From positions 1 to 18,003 of the forward strand of contig WFOP01000304.1 of NCBI GenBank assembly GCA_015487985.1: 18,003 nt of DNA, given 5' to 3'. This stretch comes from Hyphomicrobiales bacterium (GTDB lineage: Bacteria > Pseudomonadota > Alphaproteobacteria > Rhizobiales > Devosiaceae). Below, in pieces: positions 1-8,043 of this stretch. The first letter of the stretch is position 1. Every line of letters starts with the position of its first letter. A program made the position numbers and the translations under genes. The notes under the pieces were generated by a model. The model was not told the DNA's origin. It made no database searches and saw nothing but the letters and a program-made list of their open reading frames with translations.

Positions 1-308
1 CTCATTTCGCATTTGAAATAAATTTTAAAAGAATCTTTTTGCGATCAATTCATGCCGCATTTGCAGCCCTGAACCTGTTGGGGCACGCCGCCGTTATGCA
101 GCCAGATTTCACACATTCGTGTGATCTGGATCGATCCGCAGATCATTGGTTGATCCATCAAAAACAAACGGAGCATCAAACAGGCAGACACCGGAAATAA
201 AAAGGCCTGCTCCGTTATGGGCAGGCCGTAAAAATTTCAAATGCCGGTCAAATAAAACAAATGCCAAATGTCCTAGAATGTGCCGGCACAATCTGTTTTG
301 AAATGCTT
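1..308. other. Intergenic region at the left edge, downstream of rpsT
   Basis: No gene could be firmly called in these 308 bases. They hold the rpsT terminator (195-227), a TCACAC/GTGTGA inverted repeat (109-124), the 10-bp palindrome GGATCGATCC (128-137), and five GATC sites within 123-155. An AT-rich stretch lies at 11-40. In related bacteria dnaA follows rpsT on the same strand, so this may be the dnaA upstream region; that is inference, because no dnaA coding sequence is inside the window. I searched for the DnaA box TTATCCACA and saw none. On the minus strand, 158 to 45 could encode a 37-residue peptide, but it has no ribosome binding site and I do not call it a gene. Confidence 0.6.
195..227 (-). 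terminator. Intrinsic terminator of rpsT
   Basis: Read on the minus strand, a 9-bp GC-rich stem (arms 219-227 and 204-212, one G-T pair, 6-base loop) is followed directly by five T and then ATTT. It lies about 80 bases past the rpsT stop. The plus strand has no T-run after the stem, so it acts on minus-strand transcripts. Confidence 0.85.
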
Positions 309-575
309 TTAAGCAGACATCGCCTTGACGCGGCGGCTCAAGCGGGAAACTTTGCGAGATGCGGTGTTGCGGTGCAAAATACCGCGACCTGCGGCCCGCT
401 GGATTTCAGGTTCTGCTGCGCGAAGGGCGGCAAACGCCTCTTCCTGCTTGCCGGACTCGATTGCTTCTTCAACCTTGCGCAAATAGGTGCGCATACGGGA
501 GCGGCGCGATTTGTTGACTTCGGTGCGTGCAGCGATTTTACGAACGGCTTTTTTTGCCGAAGATGTATTTGCCAT
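309..575 (-). CDS. rpsT: 30S ribosomal protein S20
   Basis: An 88-residue, strongly basic protein starting [20 protein letters not shown], the usual S20 opening. The body is helical and rich in Lys, Arg and Ala, and the length is normal for the family. S20 binds 16S rRNA early in 30S assembly. The ATG has AAAGG about 10 bases upstream. The gene has its own promoter (697-725) and terminator (195-227), so it is probably a single-gene transcript with a leader of about 115 bases. Its place beside fpg is typical of Hyphomicrobiales, where dnaA usually lies on the other side. Identity is seen directly; the claim about dnaA is inferred. Confidence 0.97.
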   Translation of the reverse strand: MANTSSAKKAVRKIAARTEVNKSRRSRMRTYLRKVEEAIESGKQEEAFAALRAAEPEIQRAAGRGILHRNTASRKVSRLSRRVKAMSA

Positions 576-668
576 TTTATATCTGCCTTTGGGCGTTTTT
601 TCTCGACCCTGAATTCTTTAACCGCCGGATGCGATATCAAAATAAAAGGTCAAATATCAAATGAAAGC

Positions 669-685
669 GGCGGCTTTTGGCCGCC
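669..685 (-). other. Hairpin near the 5' end of the rpsT leader
   Basis: A perfect 6-bp stem, GGCGGC (669-674) and GCCGCC (680-685), with a 5-base loop. It begins a few bases after the predicted rpsT transcription start. No clean T-run follows it on the minus strand, so it is a poor terminator for fpg. A role in mRNA stability or S20 autocontrol is only a guess. Confidence 0.35.
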
Positions 686-696
686 TGTTGGCGCAG

Positions 697-725
697 GTTA
701 TAGTCAGCGCGGGGGCAAGCGTCAA
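697..725 (-). promoter_or_regulatory. Sigma70-type promoter of rpsT
   Basis: On the minus strand, TTGACG (720-725) and TATAAC (697-702) are separated by exactly 17 bases. Both boxes are close to consensus. The start of transcription would fall near 690, about 115 bases before the rpsT ATG and just downstream of the fpg stop, so rpsT need not rely on read-through from fpg. Confidence 0.75.
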
Positions 726-757
726 CCAATAATCATATCTGAACCGATATGGGTGTT

Positions 758-1618
758 TCAGGTCTGGCAGGCCGGGCAATAAAATGTCGAGCGGCCCGAA
801 TGTAAGACGCGTTCTATCTGTCCATTACAATGCGGGTTATGACAGGGTTCTCCCTCTCTGTCATATACCGCAAAACGATGCTGAAAATAGCCCGACTGCC
901 CCTCCACCTGACGATAGTCCTTCAGAGTCGAGCCCCCCGCCTCCAGCGCCTCATTTAATACCGCACGGATTGAACGGGTCAGGGCCTCCAGCTTTTCCCC
1001 TGTGGCACCATCGGGTGATGCGCTCAGATTTTTGGCCGGAGTTGCAGGATTGATACCAGCGCGAAACAGGGCCTCACACACATATATGTTGCCAAGACCG
1101 GCAATGACGTGCTGGTCCAGCAGAACGGTCTTAACCGGCCCGCGCCGACTGGCAAAACGTTTGCGCAACAAGTTGGATGTCAGATGATTGCTCAGGGGTT
1201 CGGGACCAAGATTTTTGAGAAAATTGCAGTTTTGATGGTCGTCGATCAAATCCATAAAGCCAAACCGGCGCGGGTCTGAATAAACAAGAAACGCAGAAGG
1301 GATATTTGCATCGCTCAACTCAAAAACAACATGATCGTGCTTTTCAAAAGCACCGGGTTTTTCAGGGACAAAAAAACGATAATTCCCCGTCATGCCCAAA
1401 TGGGACAATATGGTCTGGCCCGAAGATAATTCAAACAGCAGATATTTGGCCCGGCGCGCAACATTTTCAATGCGGGTATCCTTAACCTTGTCGGCAAACC
1501 GGGCAGGAAAATCAAAACGCAGGTTAGGGCGGCGCAAAACAAGGTTTTTTATCCGCGCGCCGGTGACAAGAGGGGAAAGCCCCTGCCTGACAATTTCAAC
1601 CTCTGGCAATTCAGGCAT
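758..1618 (-). CDS. mutM: Formamidopyrimidine-DNA glycosylase (Fpg/MutM)
   Basis: A 286-residue base-excision repair enzyme that removes 8-oxoguanine and ring-opened purines and cuts the abasic site. The start MPELPEVE is the family hallmark: after Met removal the terminal Pro is the nucleophile, followed by the catalytic Glu. Lys58 in RRAKYLLFEL matches the conserved Lys. The helix-two-turn-helix region is near LDQHVIAGLGNIYVCEAL. The C-terminal zinc finger has Cys259, Cys264, Cys281 and Cys284; the C-x4-C first pair is, as I recall, the common form in alphaproteobacteria. GGATGAAGA precedes the ATG. It is divergent from ubiE and lies upstream of rpsT on the same strand. No clear terminator follows. 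Confidence 0.97.
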   Translation of the reverse strand: MPELPEVEIVRQGLSPLVTGARIKNLVLRRPNLRFDFPARFADKVKDTRIENVARRAKYLLFELSSGQTILSHLGMTGNYRFFVPEKPGAFEKHDHVVFELSDANIPSAFLVYSDPRRFGFMDLIDDHQNCNFLKNLGPEPLSNHLTSNLLRKRFASRRGPVKTVLLDQHVIAGLGNIYVCEALFRAGINPATPAKNLSASPDGATGEKLEALTRSIRAVLNEALEAGGSTLKDYRQVEGQSGYFQHRFAVYDREGEPCHNPHCNGQIERVLHSGRSTFYCPACQT

Positions 1619-1691
1619 TTTTCTTCATCCAGACGACAAACCCCATAAAAACCTTCACAACATCAAAAACCCTTGCGCAAACACCTATCAC

Positions 1692-1719
1692 TTGCAAAAG
1701 GTTCACGCTAACATAGTTT
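1692..1719 (+). promoter_or_regulatory. Possible promoter of the ubiE operon
   Basis: TTGCAA (1692-1697) and TAGTTT (1714-1719) are 16 bases apart, 31 bases before the ubiE ATG. The -35 is fair and the -10 weak. It is the best candidate I saw in the 132-base fpg/ubiE divergent spacer. Confidence 0.25.
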
Positions 1720-1750
1720 AGCTGAAAAAATTTTCGAAAAGACACTCATC

Positions 1751-2515
1751 ATGGGCGATACCGGACAAACAACTCACTTTGGTTCCAGACAAATTGCGCT
1801 GGAAGACAAGCAGGAGATGGTCAACGACGTGTTTCACGGGGTGGCCAGCCGCTATGACCTGATGAATGACCTGATGAGCGGGGGCATACACCGCCTGTGG
1901 AAAGACGCAATGGTGGCAAAACTCAACCCGCCCCGTTCGGGCAGCCGCCCCTATCGGGTGCTGGATATGGCGGGGGGAAGCGGAGATATTGGCGAGCGCA
2001 TTGTCAACGCCTCTCACGGGTTTGCGCAGGTGGTAATTTCAGACATCAATCAGGATATGCTGAACGAGGGCATTGCGCGGGAAAAACACTGGCGGTTTTC
2101 AGGCAAAACAAGTTTTGTTTGCGCCAATGCCGAGGAACTGCCGTTTGAAGATAACAGTTTTAATGCCTATACAATCTCTTTTGGTATTCGCAATGTCCCC
2201 CAAATTGACAAGGCTCTGGGGGAAGTTTTTCGAGTTCTGAAAAGAGGCGGGCGGTTTTTGTGTCTGGAATTTTCCAAGCCGGATGTGCCGGGGCTGGGGG
2301 CGCTCTATGATGTTTTTTCAGACAAGGTCATTCCACAAATCGGCAAAGTGGTGACAGGGGACGGGGACCCCTATACATATCTGGTGGAAAGCATTCGCCA
2401 ATTTCCCTCACCGCAAAAGTTCAGTGATATGATTAGCGAAGCGGGGTTTTCCCGCGTGACCCATACGCCTCTTTCGGGCAATATTGCCGCCATTCATTCC
2501 GGCTACAAGATTTAG
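1751..2515 (+). CDS. ubiE: Ubiquinone/menaquinone biosynthesis C-methyltransferase UbiE
   Basis: A 254-residue class I SAM-dependent methyltransferase that adds the ring methyl in ubiquinone synthesis (2-polyprenyl-6-methoxy-1,4-benzoquinol as substrate). The N-terminal signature [18 protein letters not shown] (26-43) and GIHRLWK are typical of UbiE. SAM motif I is [12 protein letters not shown] (70-81). [12 protein letters not shown] (145-156) and [16 protein letters not shown] (162-177) are the later family motifs. It starts a run of closely spaced plus-strand genes; ubiB begins 13 bases after its stop, and the ubiB ribosome binding site overlaps this stop. No strong Shine-Dalgarno site is visible before its own ATG. 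Since ubiB follows, a ubiquinone role is more likely than a menaquinone one. Confidence 0.95.
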   Translation: MGDTGQTTHFGSRQIALEDKQEMVNDVFHGVASRYDLMNDLMSGGIHRLWKDAMVAKLNPPRSGSRPYRVLDMAGGSGDIGERIVNASHGFAQVVISDINQDMLNEGIAREKHWRFSGKTSFVCANAEELPFEDNSFNAYTISFGIRNVPQIDKALGEVFRVLKRGGRFLCLEFSKPDVPGLGALYDVFSDKVIPQIGKVVTGDGDPYTYLVESIRQFPSPQKFSDMISEAGFSRVTHTPLSGNIAAIHSGYKI

Positions 2516-2528
2516 GAAATTCCAGATA

Positions 2529-4061
2529 ATGGGCATCGGCGCATATTGGCGATTGGTTCGTGGCGGATTTGTGCTTTCGCGGGAGGGGGCGTTTTCGCTG
2601 ATAAACAGCGAGGGGATGCCGGGCAATGCAAAATTTGCCCTTTGGGTTCTGCGCCTTCTGGAGCGCCCTTCGGTGCGCAAAACCGGCCGCGTGGAACGTT
2701 TGAGCAAAGCGCTTAACCGGCTGGGGCCAACCTATGTCAAATTTGGCCAGACCCTTGCGACCCGCCCCGATATTGTGGGGCCTGAAATTGCCGGCGACCT
2801 GTCAGTTTTGCAGGATGCCATGGAGCCGTTTGAGCAAAGCCTTGTTTCTGAAATTCTGAAGAAAGAACTGGGGGAGCGGGCCGGGGACATTTTGGAACTG
2901 GGGCCGCCCATCGCCGCCGCTTCGATTGCCCAGGTGCATAAATGCAGGCTCAAAAATGCCGAGGGCACCACCCGGACAATCGCGGTGAAACTTTTGCGCC
3001 CCGGCATTGAAGAGCGGTTCAGAGCTGATATTGAGAGTTTTTATGCCGGGGCGCATCTGGTGGAAAAACTGGTGCCTCCCATCCGTCGCCTGCGCCCTGT
3101 CGGGGTGGTGGAAGTGCTGGACCATTCCGCCCGGCTTGAACTGGATTTGCGTTTTGAAGCGGCAGCCATTTCTGAATTTGGTGAAAACACAAAAGAGGAT
3201 ACCGGCTTTGATATCCCTGATATCCAGTGGGAATATACCGCCCAGCGGGTGCTGACCACAACATGGATGGAGGGGATACCGGTCCGCAAAACAAAAGAAC
3301 TTGAAAAAGCAGGGATTGATCGCAAGCTGGTCAGCACCAACCTGATGCAGAATTTTCTGCGCCACGCCATCAGGGATGGATTTTTCCATGCGGACATGCA
3401 CCCGGGAAACCTGTTCATCAACCCGAAAAACGGATCCATTCAAGCCGTCGATTTTGGCATTATGGGCCGGATCAACAAGCGCGAGCAACGCTTTCTGGCG
3501 GAAATTCTTTATGGTTTCATTACCCGAAACTATATGCGCGTGGCGCAATTGCATTTTGATATCGGCTATGTGCCTGCCGATCAATCGGTGGCTGAATTTG
3601 CGCTTGCCCTGCGCATGATCGGGGAGCCGATGCACGGGCGCAAGGCCAGCGACATTTCCATGGCAACTGTGTTTGGGCAATTGCTCAAGGTAACAGAAAT
3701 TTTCAATATGACCGCCCGGCCCGAACTCATTTTGCTGCAAAAAAATATGGCGCTGGTGGAGGGGGTTGGGCGCATGCTGGACCCTGACATGGATATCTGG
3801 ACCATTGCCGAGCCGATTGTGGGGGACTGGATAAAGGATCAGGCGGGACCAAAGGGCAAAATTGTTGAAGCTTCAGAGCATTTTTCCACATTGGTTTCAA
3901 CCATTGGACAAATACCCGAACTGGTGAACCGGGCCAATTCATTGCTTGGCGCGCATGAAACGGAACTCAAACGCCAGCAGAGCCGGGGGAACAAAGGCTT
4001 GTGGGGTGCTTTCTGGCTGATTGCGGGCCTGCTTGGCCTGTTGGTCTGGCGCCTTTGGTAG
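2529..4061 (+). CDS. ubiB: Ubiquinone biosynthesis atypical kinase UbiB (ABC1/ADCK/Coq8 family)
   Basis: A 510-residue membrane-associated protein-kinase-like ATPase that supports ubiquinone synthesis. I chose ATG 2529 over one at 2484: AGGAA sits 10 bases before it, at the ubiE stop, and the protein then begins MGIGAYWRL as relatives do. UbiB motifs are complete: KFGQ (71-74), the Ala-rich loop AAASIAQVH (129-137) in place of a Gly-rich loop, Lys154 in AVKLLRPG, Glu204/Asp206 in ELDLRFEAAA, the catalytic HADMHPGN (287-294), and DFG (308-310). A hydrophobic segment at the C-terminus (about 490-510) is the expected membrane anchor. Cotranscription with ubiE is likely. In many relatives coaBC comes next; here dut follows instead. 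Confidence 0.96.
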   Translation: MGIGAYWRLVRGGFVLSREGAFSLINSEGMPGNAKFALWVLRLLERPSVRKTGRVERLSKALNRLGPTYVKFGQTLATRPDIVGPEIAGDLSVLQDAMEPFEQSLVSEILKKELGERAGDILELGPPIAAASIAQVHKCRLKNAEGTTRTIAVKLLRPGIEERFRADIESFYAGAHLVEKLVPPIRRLRPVGVVEVLDHSARLELDLRFEAAAISEFGENTKEDTGFDIPDIQWEYTAQRVLTTTWMEGIPVRKTKELEKAGIDRKLVSTNLMQNFLRHAIRDGFFHADMHPGNLFINPKNGSIQAVDFGIMGRINKREQRFLAEILYGFITRNYMRVAQLHFDIGYVPADQSVAEFALALRMIGEPMHGRKASDISMATVFGQLLKVTEIFNMTARPELILLQKNMALVEGVGRMLDPDMDIWTIAEPIVGDWIKDQAGPKGKIVEASEHFSTLVSTIGQIPELVNRANSLLGAHETELKRQQSRGNKGLWGAFWLIAGLLGLLVWRLW

Positions 4062-4074
4062 GTCATTCAAAGGG

Positions 4075-4092
4075 GTGCTCATTTAAGAGCAC
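4075..4092 (+). other. Hairpin between ubiB and dut
   Basis: A perfect 6-bp inverted repeat, GTGCTC (4075-4080) and GAGCAC (4087-4092), with loop ATTTAA, in the 48-base ubiB-dut gap. No T-run follows, so it is not a clear terminator. It could be a processing or stability element. Confidence 0.4.
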
Positions 4093-4109
4093 TCAAACAG
4101 GGGGCACTT

Positions 4110-4589
4110 ATGGACCCAAAAAAGTATGACACATGCCTGATAGAAATTTCATGGCTTGAACATGGACAGGGCCTGACCCTGCCACAATATCAAAGTGCGG
4201 AAGCTGCGGGGGTTGATCTGGCGGCGGCGATTTCACCTGAAGGCCCAATGCTCATCAGGCCGGGGGAACGGCGCCTTGTGCCAACCGGGTTCTGCATGGC
4301 TTTGCCAACCGGATTTGAGGCACAGATAAGGCCGCGTTCCGGGCTGGCATTAAAGCATGGGGTTACCATCCTGAATGCGCCGGGCACCATTGATTCAGAT
4401 TATCGGGGGGAGGTGCATGTTTTATTGATCAATTTGGGGGAGAATGATTTTGAAATCGAACGGGGCATGCGCATCGCTCAAATGGTGATCGCACCCGTAA
4501 CGGTCGCCAGATTTGCAACAGTGGAAAAATTGGCGAACAGCGAACGGGGTAAAAAGGGATTTGGGTCAACCGGATATGTTTCAGATTAA
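4110..4589 (+). CDS. dut: Deoxyuridine 5'-triphosphate nucleotidohydrolase (dUTPase)
   Basis: A 159-residue trimeric dUTPase that hydrolyses dUTP to dUMP and pyrophosphate, keeping uracil out of DNA and supplying dUMP for dTMP. All five motifs are present: 1 AGVDLAA (33-39); 2 RPRSGLALKHG (74-84), with Ser77 for phosphate contact; 3 GTIDSDYRGEV (92-102), with the catalytic Asp in the middle; 4 RGMRIAQMVI (118-127); 5 RGKKGFGSTG (146-155). Motif 5 is usually RGxGGFGSTG, so Lys149 replaces a Gly in the phosphate-closing loop. The ATG has a purine-rich AGGGGG site upstream. The next gene starts inside its last codons (14-base overlap), which suggests translational coupling. Confidence 0.96.
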   Translation: MDPKKYDTCLIEISWLEHGQGLTLPQYQSAEAAGVDLAAAISPEGPMLIRPGERRLVPTGFCMALPTGFEAQIRPRSGLALKHGVTILNAPGTIDSDYRGEVHVLLINLGENDFEIERGMRIAQMVIAPVTVARFATVEKLANSERGKKGFGSTGYVSD

Positions 4590-5346
4590 AAAGCAAATTG
4601 GTGCCGTTTTTTTTGTTGTGATGACATTGGTAATGTCCGTGCCGGCCACGGGGGCACAAAACACTCAATTTAACCCCATTGGATACTCCGAGCAGGGGCG
4701 ATATTTTGCTTATGAGGAATTTGGAACTGATGCGGACAACCGCGTTGCCTATGCCAAAATATATCTGGTTGATCTGGTGGAAATCACTCAGGTTGTGGGC
4801 ACACCCATTTTCGTTGAAGGGGATCTAACAGAGCAGACTCTTGCGCAAGTGCGCCAAAATGCCGCCACACAGGCCGGCACTGTTCTGCAAAGCCTGGAGA
4901 TCATAAAACCGGCAACAATTGTGGCCATGTTCGGGGACGGACACTATCTGGAGGATAAATCTTCGCTTGTTTTTGGCGTGCCTGCTCTTGAAATATCAAA
5001 GGCTGATGCGCAAAGAAAACCATTGGGCAAGTATCAGCTTTCACTAAAAAGTTTTGAAACAGCAGCGGCCACCAACTGCATCGACTTTACCCAAAGCCCG
5101 CCCATGGGATTTAGTCTGGTCATCGAAAATTTTGGTGCCAGTCGGGAAATTTATGTGGACAAGGCCCTGCCCCGGTCCCGCCAATGTCCGCTTGCATATG
5201 AAATCAGCGCTGTGGTTATGCCGTTCGGCGCAACAGATATTTCTCAAAGCGTGGGGATCATCTCGGTAATGGCACAGGGGCCGACGGGCTTGAGCCGACA
5301 ATTCCTTGCCATTCCCTTGGCATTTGACCATCGGGGGCGGAACTGA
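4576..5346 (+). CDS. Putative secreted protein, DUF2259-like
   Basis: A 256-residue protein of unknown function. Residues 1-27 form a signal peptide: two Lys, a hydrophobic run (IGAVFFVVMTLVMSVPA), then a likely cut after ATGA. The start GYSEQGRYFAYEEFG, with a following IYLVDLVE and GTPIFVEGD, resembles the DUF2259 (COG5497) secreted family as I remember it; a profile search would settle this. Two Cys remain in the mature chain (NCIDF and QCPLAYE) and could form a disulfide in the periplasm. ATG 4576 overlaps dut by 14 bases; an upstream in-frame start at 4513 would lie deep in dut and bury the signal peptide. It ends 3 bases before the next start, so it is probably in the same operon. Confidence 0.65.
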   Translation: MFQIKKQIGAVFFVVMTLVMSVPATGAQNTQFNPIGYSEQGRYFAYEEFGTDADNRVAYAKIYLVDLVEITQVVGTPIFVEGDLTEQTLAQVRQNAATQAGTVLQSLEIIKPATIVAMFGDGHYLEDKSSLVFGVPALEISKADAQRKPLGKYQLSLKSFETAAATNCIDFTQSPPMGFSLVIENFGASREIYVDKALPRSRQCPLAYEISAVVMPFGATDISQSVGIISVMAQGPTGLSRQFLAIPLAFDHRGRN

Positions 5347-5349
5347 TTT

Positions 5350-6117
5350 GTGATGCAGGGGAAAGAGCCGGAGCTGAATTCAAATGAAATTGCCCGTTAT
5401 GCCCGCCATATCGTGCTGAAAGGCGTGGGGGCGTCGGGACAAAAGAAGCTTAAAATGGCGCGGGTTCTGGTCGTGGGCGCGGGGGGACTTGGCAGCCCGG
5501 TTATCGCCTATTTAAGCGCCGCTGGCGTCGGGCATTTGAGCATCGTTGACGACGATAAAGTGGACATTTCCAACCTCCAGCGCCAGATTGTACACGCAAC
5601 AGGCGATCTGGGGGTGGACAAAAGCAAAAGCGCCGCTGCATTTGCAACAAATCTCAACCCTGACATTCATGTGCAGGGGACAGTGGCACGGTTTGATCTG
5701 TCCAACGGCACGGAAATGATTAAGGATCATGATATCGTGGTCGATGGAAGTGACCGTTTTTCTTCCCGCGCGGAAATCGCCCATCTCTGCGAGCAGAACA
5801 AAACCACGCTGGTTTCAGGGGCGGTTTCCATGTTTGACGGACAGGTCAGCGTTTTTGCCCCCCATTTAAGGGATGAAAGCAGGCAGCCCTTTCCCCGGTT
5901 TTCCTGCCTCTACCCCCAAACCCCTGATGAGAATGATTTGCCAGCCTGCGAAGTGAACGGTATTTTGGGGGCCACGACCGGGGTTATCGGCACGCTGATG
6001 GCCATGGAGGTCATCAAGCTGATTACCGGTGTGGGCAGGCCGCTTTTAGGGCGGTTGCTGCTATATGACGGGCGTGATGCCAAATTTACCGAACTGACAT
6101 ACAGCTCAAAGAACTGA
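5350..6117 (+). CDS. moeB: HesA/MoeB/ThiF family adenylyltransferase (E1-like)
   Basis: A 255-residue E1-like enzyme that adenylates the C-terminal Gly-Gly of a small sulfur-carrier protein such as MoaD or ThiS. The opening EIARYARHIVL is typical of MoeB. The nucleotide-binding loop is VLVVGAGGLGSP, followed by DDDKVDISNLQRQIVH, whose Asp, Asn, Gln and Arg contact ATP. CLYPQTPDENDLPACEVNGILGA holds the crossover-loop Cys. The zinc site of E. coli MoeB is absent: its first CxxC reads RFSC here, and the C-terminal CxxC is missing. That form is, as I recall, common in this order. GTG 5350 lies 8 bases after GGCGGA; ATG 5353 is the next choice. MoeB rather than ThiF is likely but not proven. Confidence 0.85.
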   Translation: MMQGKEPELNSNEIARYARHIVLKGVGASGQKKLKMARVLVVGAGGLGSPVIAYLSAAGVGHLSIVDDDKVDISNLQRQIVHATGDLGVDKSKSAAAFATNLNPDIHVQGTVARFDLSNGTEMIKDHDIVVDGSDRFSSRAEIAHLCEQNKTTLVSGAVSMFDGQVSVFAPHLRDESRQPFPRFSCLYPQTPDENDLPACEVNGILGATTGVIGTLMAMEVIKLITGVGRPLLGRLLLYDGRDAKFTELTYSSKN

Positions 6118-6214
6118 AGCAATCGCATCTATTGGTATTCATGCGGCCTGCCTTATCCATTTGTTTCGCCATATCTTTTATCCCAAAATCACTGCACGCT
6201 TTGGGAGACACGCC
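6118..6214. other. Spacer between convergent moeB and fabB, with a weak hairpin
   Basis: The two genes converge here. TCCCAAA (6181-6187) and TTTGGGA (6200-6206) form a 7-bp stem with a 12-base loop, but neither strand has a T-run after it. It may be a weak two-way terminator; no better one was seen. Confidence 0.3.
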
Positions 6215-7441
6215 TTAGGCGTCGGGATGTTTGAACACCAGCGTTGCATTGGTGCCGCCAAACCCGAATGAGTTGGACAACACACAACCAAGGGAAACAT
6301 TGTCCACACGTTCCTGCAAAATCGGCATATCGGCAAATTCGGGATCAAGCTCAAATATATTTGCGCTCTTGCACATGAAATTGTGCTGCATCATCAAAAT
6401 TGAAAAAATGCACTCCCAAACGCCGGTGGCCCCAAGGGAATGACCCGTTAGAGATTTTGTGGCAGACATTGGCGGGCATTTGTCCTCATTGCCAAACACT
6501 TCACGCAAGGCTCCGATTTCCTTGATGTCACCAATCGGGGTCGAGGTTGCATGGGGGTTGATATAGTCAACGGGCATATCCACCGTTGCCAGCGCCTGGC
6601 GCATACAGCGAACAGCGCCCTCACCCGATGGAGCCACCATATCAGCACCATCCGAGGTTGCACCATAACCGATCAGTTCCGCATAAATCTTAGCACCGCG
6701 AGCCTTGGCATGCTCAAGTTCTTCAAGCACCAGAACACCGGCGCCCCCCGCAATAACAAATCCATCGCGATTTTTGTCATAGGCGCGTGAGGCCGTTTCG
6801 GGCGTATCGTTAAAATTTGAACTCATGGCCCCCATGGCATCAAAAATATTGGACATGGTCCAATGTAAGTCTTCACTGCCGCCGGCAAATACGATGTCCT
6901 GTTTACCCATTTGAATTTGTTCAAAAGCATTGCCGATGCAATGTTTGGATGTGGCGCAGGCCGAAGAAATGGAATAATTCACCCCATGAATACCCAGGGG
7001 CGTGGCAAGGGTTGCCGAGGCGGTCGAGCTCATGGCCTTGGGCACAACCGTTGGCCCGATGCGTTTTGGGCCACGCTCTTTTGTGATCCCGGCAGCTTCA
7101 ACCACCGCCCTGGTTGAGGGACCGCCAGAGCCCATGATGATGCCCGTACGCGGATTGCCCCGATAATCTTTTTCTTCCAGTCCTGCCAGTTTTATCGCCT
7201 CCAGGATGGCAACATAATTCCAGGCTGAGCCTTTGGCCATAAAACGTGTTGTGCGGCGATCCAGTATTTCAAACGGATCAAGAGCCGGCTCCCCCTGCAC
7301 CTGTGAACGAAAGCCATATTTTTCATAATCCATAGCCTTGGTAATACCTGATTTGGCTTCCTTCAGACTGGACAAAACTTCATCAATATTGTTCCCGATG
7401 GAAGAAACAATACCCATTCCCGTTATTACAACACGTCTCAT
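6215..7441 (-). CDS. fabB: 3-oxoacyl-[acyl-carrier-protein] synthase I (FabB)
   Basis: A 408-residue condensing enzyme that elongates acyl-ACP, including the cis-3-decenoyl-ACP made by FabA, and is therefore needed for unsaturated fatty acids. The catalytic triad is visible: Cys162 in SISSACATS, His298 in [11 protein letters not shown] and His334 in [12 protein letters not shown], with Lys329 just before. Length and N-terminus ([16 protein letters not shown]) fit FabB/FabF. The placement 38 bases after fabA marks it as FabB rather than FabF. GAGGG lies 5 bases before the ATG. It runs with fabA as an operon; in several relatives fabI follows, but here the next gene is the convergent moeB-like gene. 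Confidence 0.95.
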   Translation of the reverse strand: MRRVVITGMGIVSSIGNNIDEVLSSLKEAKSGITKAMDYEKYGFRSQVQGEPALDPFEILDRRTTRFMAKGSAWNYVAILEAIKLAGLEEKDYRGNPRTGIIMGSGGPSTRAVVEAAGITKERGPKRIGPTVVPKAMSSTASATLATPLGIHGVNYSISSACATSKHCIGNAFEQIQMGKQDIVFAGGSEDLHWTMSNIFDAMGAMSSNFNDTPETASRAYDKNRDGFVIAGGAGVLVLEELEHAKARGAKIYAELIGYGATSDGADMVAPSGEGAVRCMRQALATVDMPVDYINPHATSTPIGDIKEIGALREVFGNEDKCPPMSATKSLTGHSLGATGVWECIFSILMMQHNFMCKSANIFELDPEFADMPILQERVDNVSLGCVLSNSFGFGGTNATLVFKHPDA

Positions 7442-7479
7442 AATCGCCCTCTTATGTCCTTCGTCACAATGGTTGATCC

Positions 7480-7986
7480 CTAGTCGTTGGGGAACAGGCC
7501 CACACGCAAGTTCTTGGATACATATATGGTTTCCCCGTCCGCCTTTACAGTGCCGGTCGCTGTGCCATAGGGCACAGGGGAGCGGCGATGACCTTTGATA
7601 TCCACTTCAAATTCAAGAAGTTTTTTGTCATTGGTGGCCTGTCCACTAAAACGAATTTCCCCGCCAAGGGCACGTCCTTTTCCCGGATCTCCCGACCAGC
7701 AAAGGAAAAATCCAACCATTTGCCATAAAGCATCAAGTCCAAGGCAGCCGGGCATAACCGGATCATCCTGAAAATGGCATTCATAAAACCAAAGTCCGGG
7801 ATTAAGGTCCAGTTCAGCCTTGACCTGACCCTTGCCAAACTCACCGCCATCACTGGTAATGGAAGTAATACGATCAAACATCAACATGGGTGGTTTGGGC
7901 AGTTTTGCAAACCCTTCACCAAACAACTCGCCTTTGCCGCTGGCGATCAGGTCATCATAGGTGTAGGCGTTTTTGCGTTCGGTCAT
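7480..7986 (-). CDS. fabA: 3-hydroxydecanoyl-[ACP] dehydratase/isomerase (FabA)
   Basis: A 168-residue enzyme that dehydrates 3-hydroxydecanoyl-ACP and isomerises trans-2- to cis-3-decenoyl-ACP, the branch point to unsaturated fatty acids. The active site is clear: His71 in [11 protein letters not shown] and Asp85 in [11 protein letters not shown]. coli FabA has CHFPGDPVMPG, so Pro-Gly is Gln-Asp here. I chose ATG 7986 because AAAGGG lies upstream and the length matches the family; a GTG at 8019 would add 11 residues and has no such site. It is upstream of fabB in the same operon and divergent from irr. The spacer with irr holds an operator-like palindrome. Confidence 0.95.
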   Translation of the reverse strand: MTERKNAYTYDDLIASGKGELFGEGFAKLPKPPMLMFDRITSITSDGGEFGKGQVKAELDLNPGLWFYECHFQDDPVMPGCLGLDALWQMVGFFLCWSGDPGKGRALGGEIRFSGQATNDKKLLEFEVDIKGHRRSPVPYGTATGTVKADGETIYVSKNLRVGLFPND

Positions 7987-8043
7987 TGGGTGGCCCTTTG
8001 ATAAAGAATATTCAGTCACACAATTAGGGGTTTACCCCCCGGG

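Noticed and set aside
109..291. A 60-codon minus-strand frame overlapping the rpsT terminator
   Set aside because: It runs through the terminator stem, lacks a ribosome binding site and resembles nothing I know.
1..308. Chromosome origin
   Set aside because: No DnaA boxes of the usual form were seen, and dnaA itself is outside the window.
2484..2528. Upstream ATG for ubiB at 2484
   Set aside because: It lies inside ubiE; ATG 2529 has a good Shine-Dalgarno site and matches homologues.
2802..3740. A 312-codon minus-strand frame opposite ubiB
   Set aside because: It lies wholly antisense to conserved UbiB kinase motifs.
7987..8019. GTG start for fabA at 8019
   Set aside because: No ribosome binding site, while ATG 7986 has AAAGGG and fits the family length.
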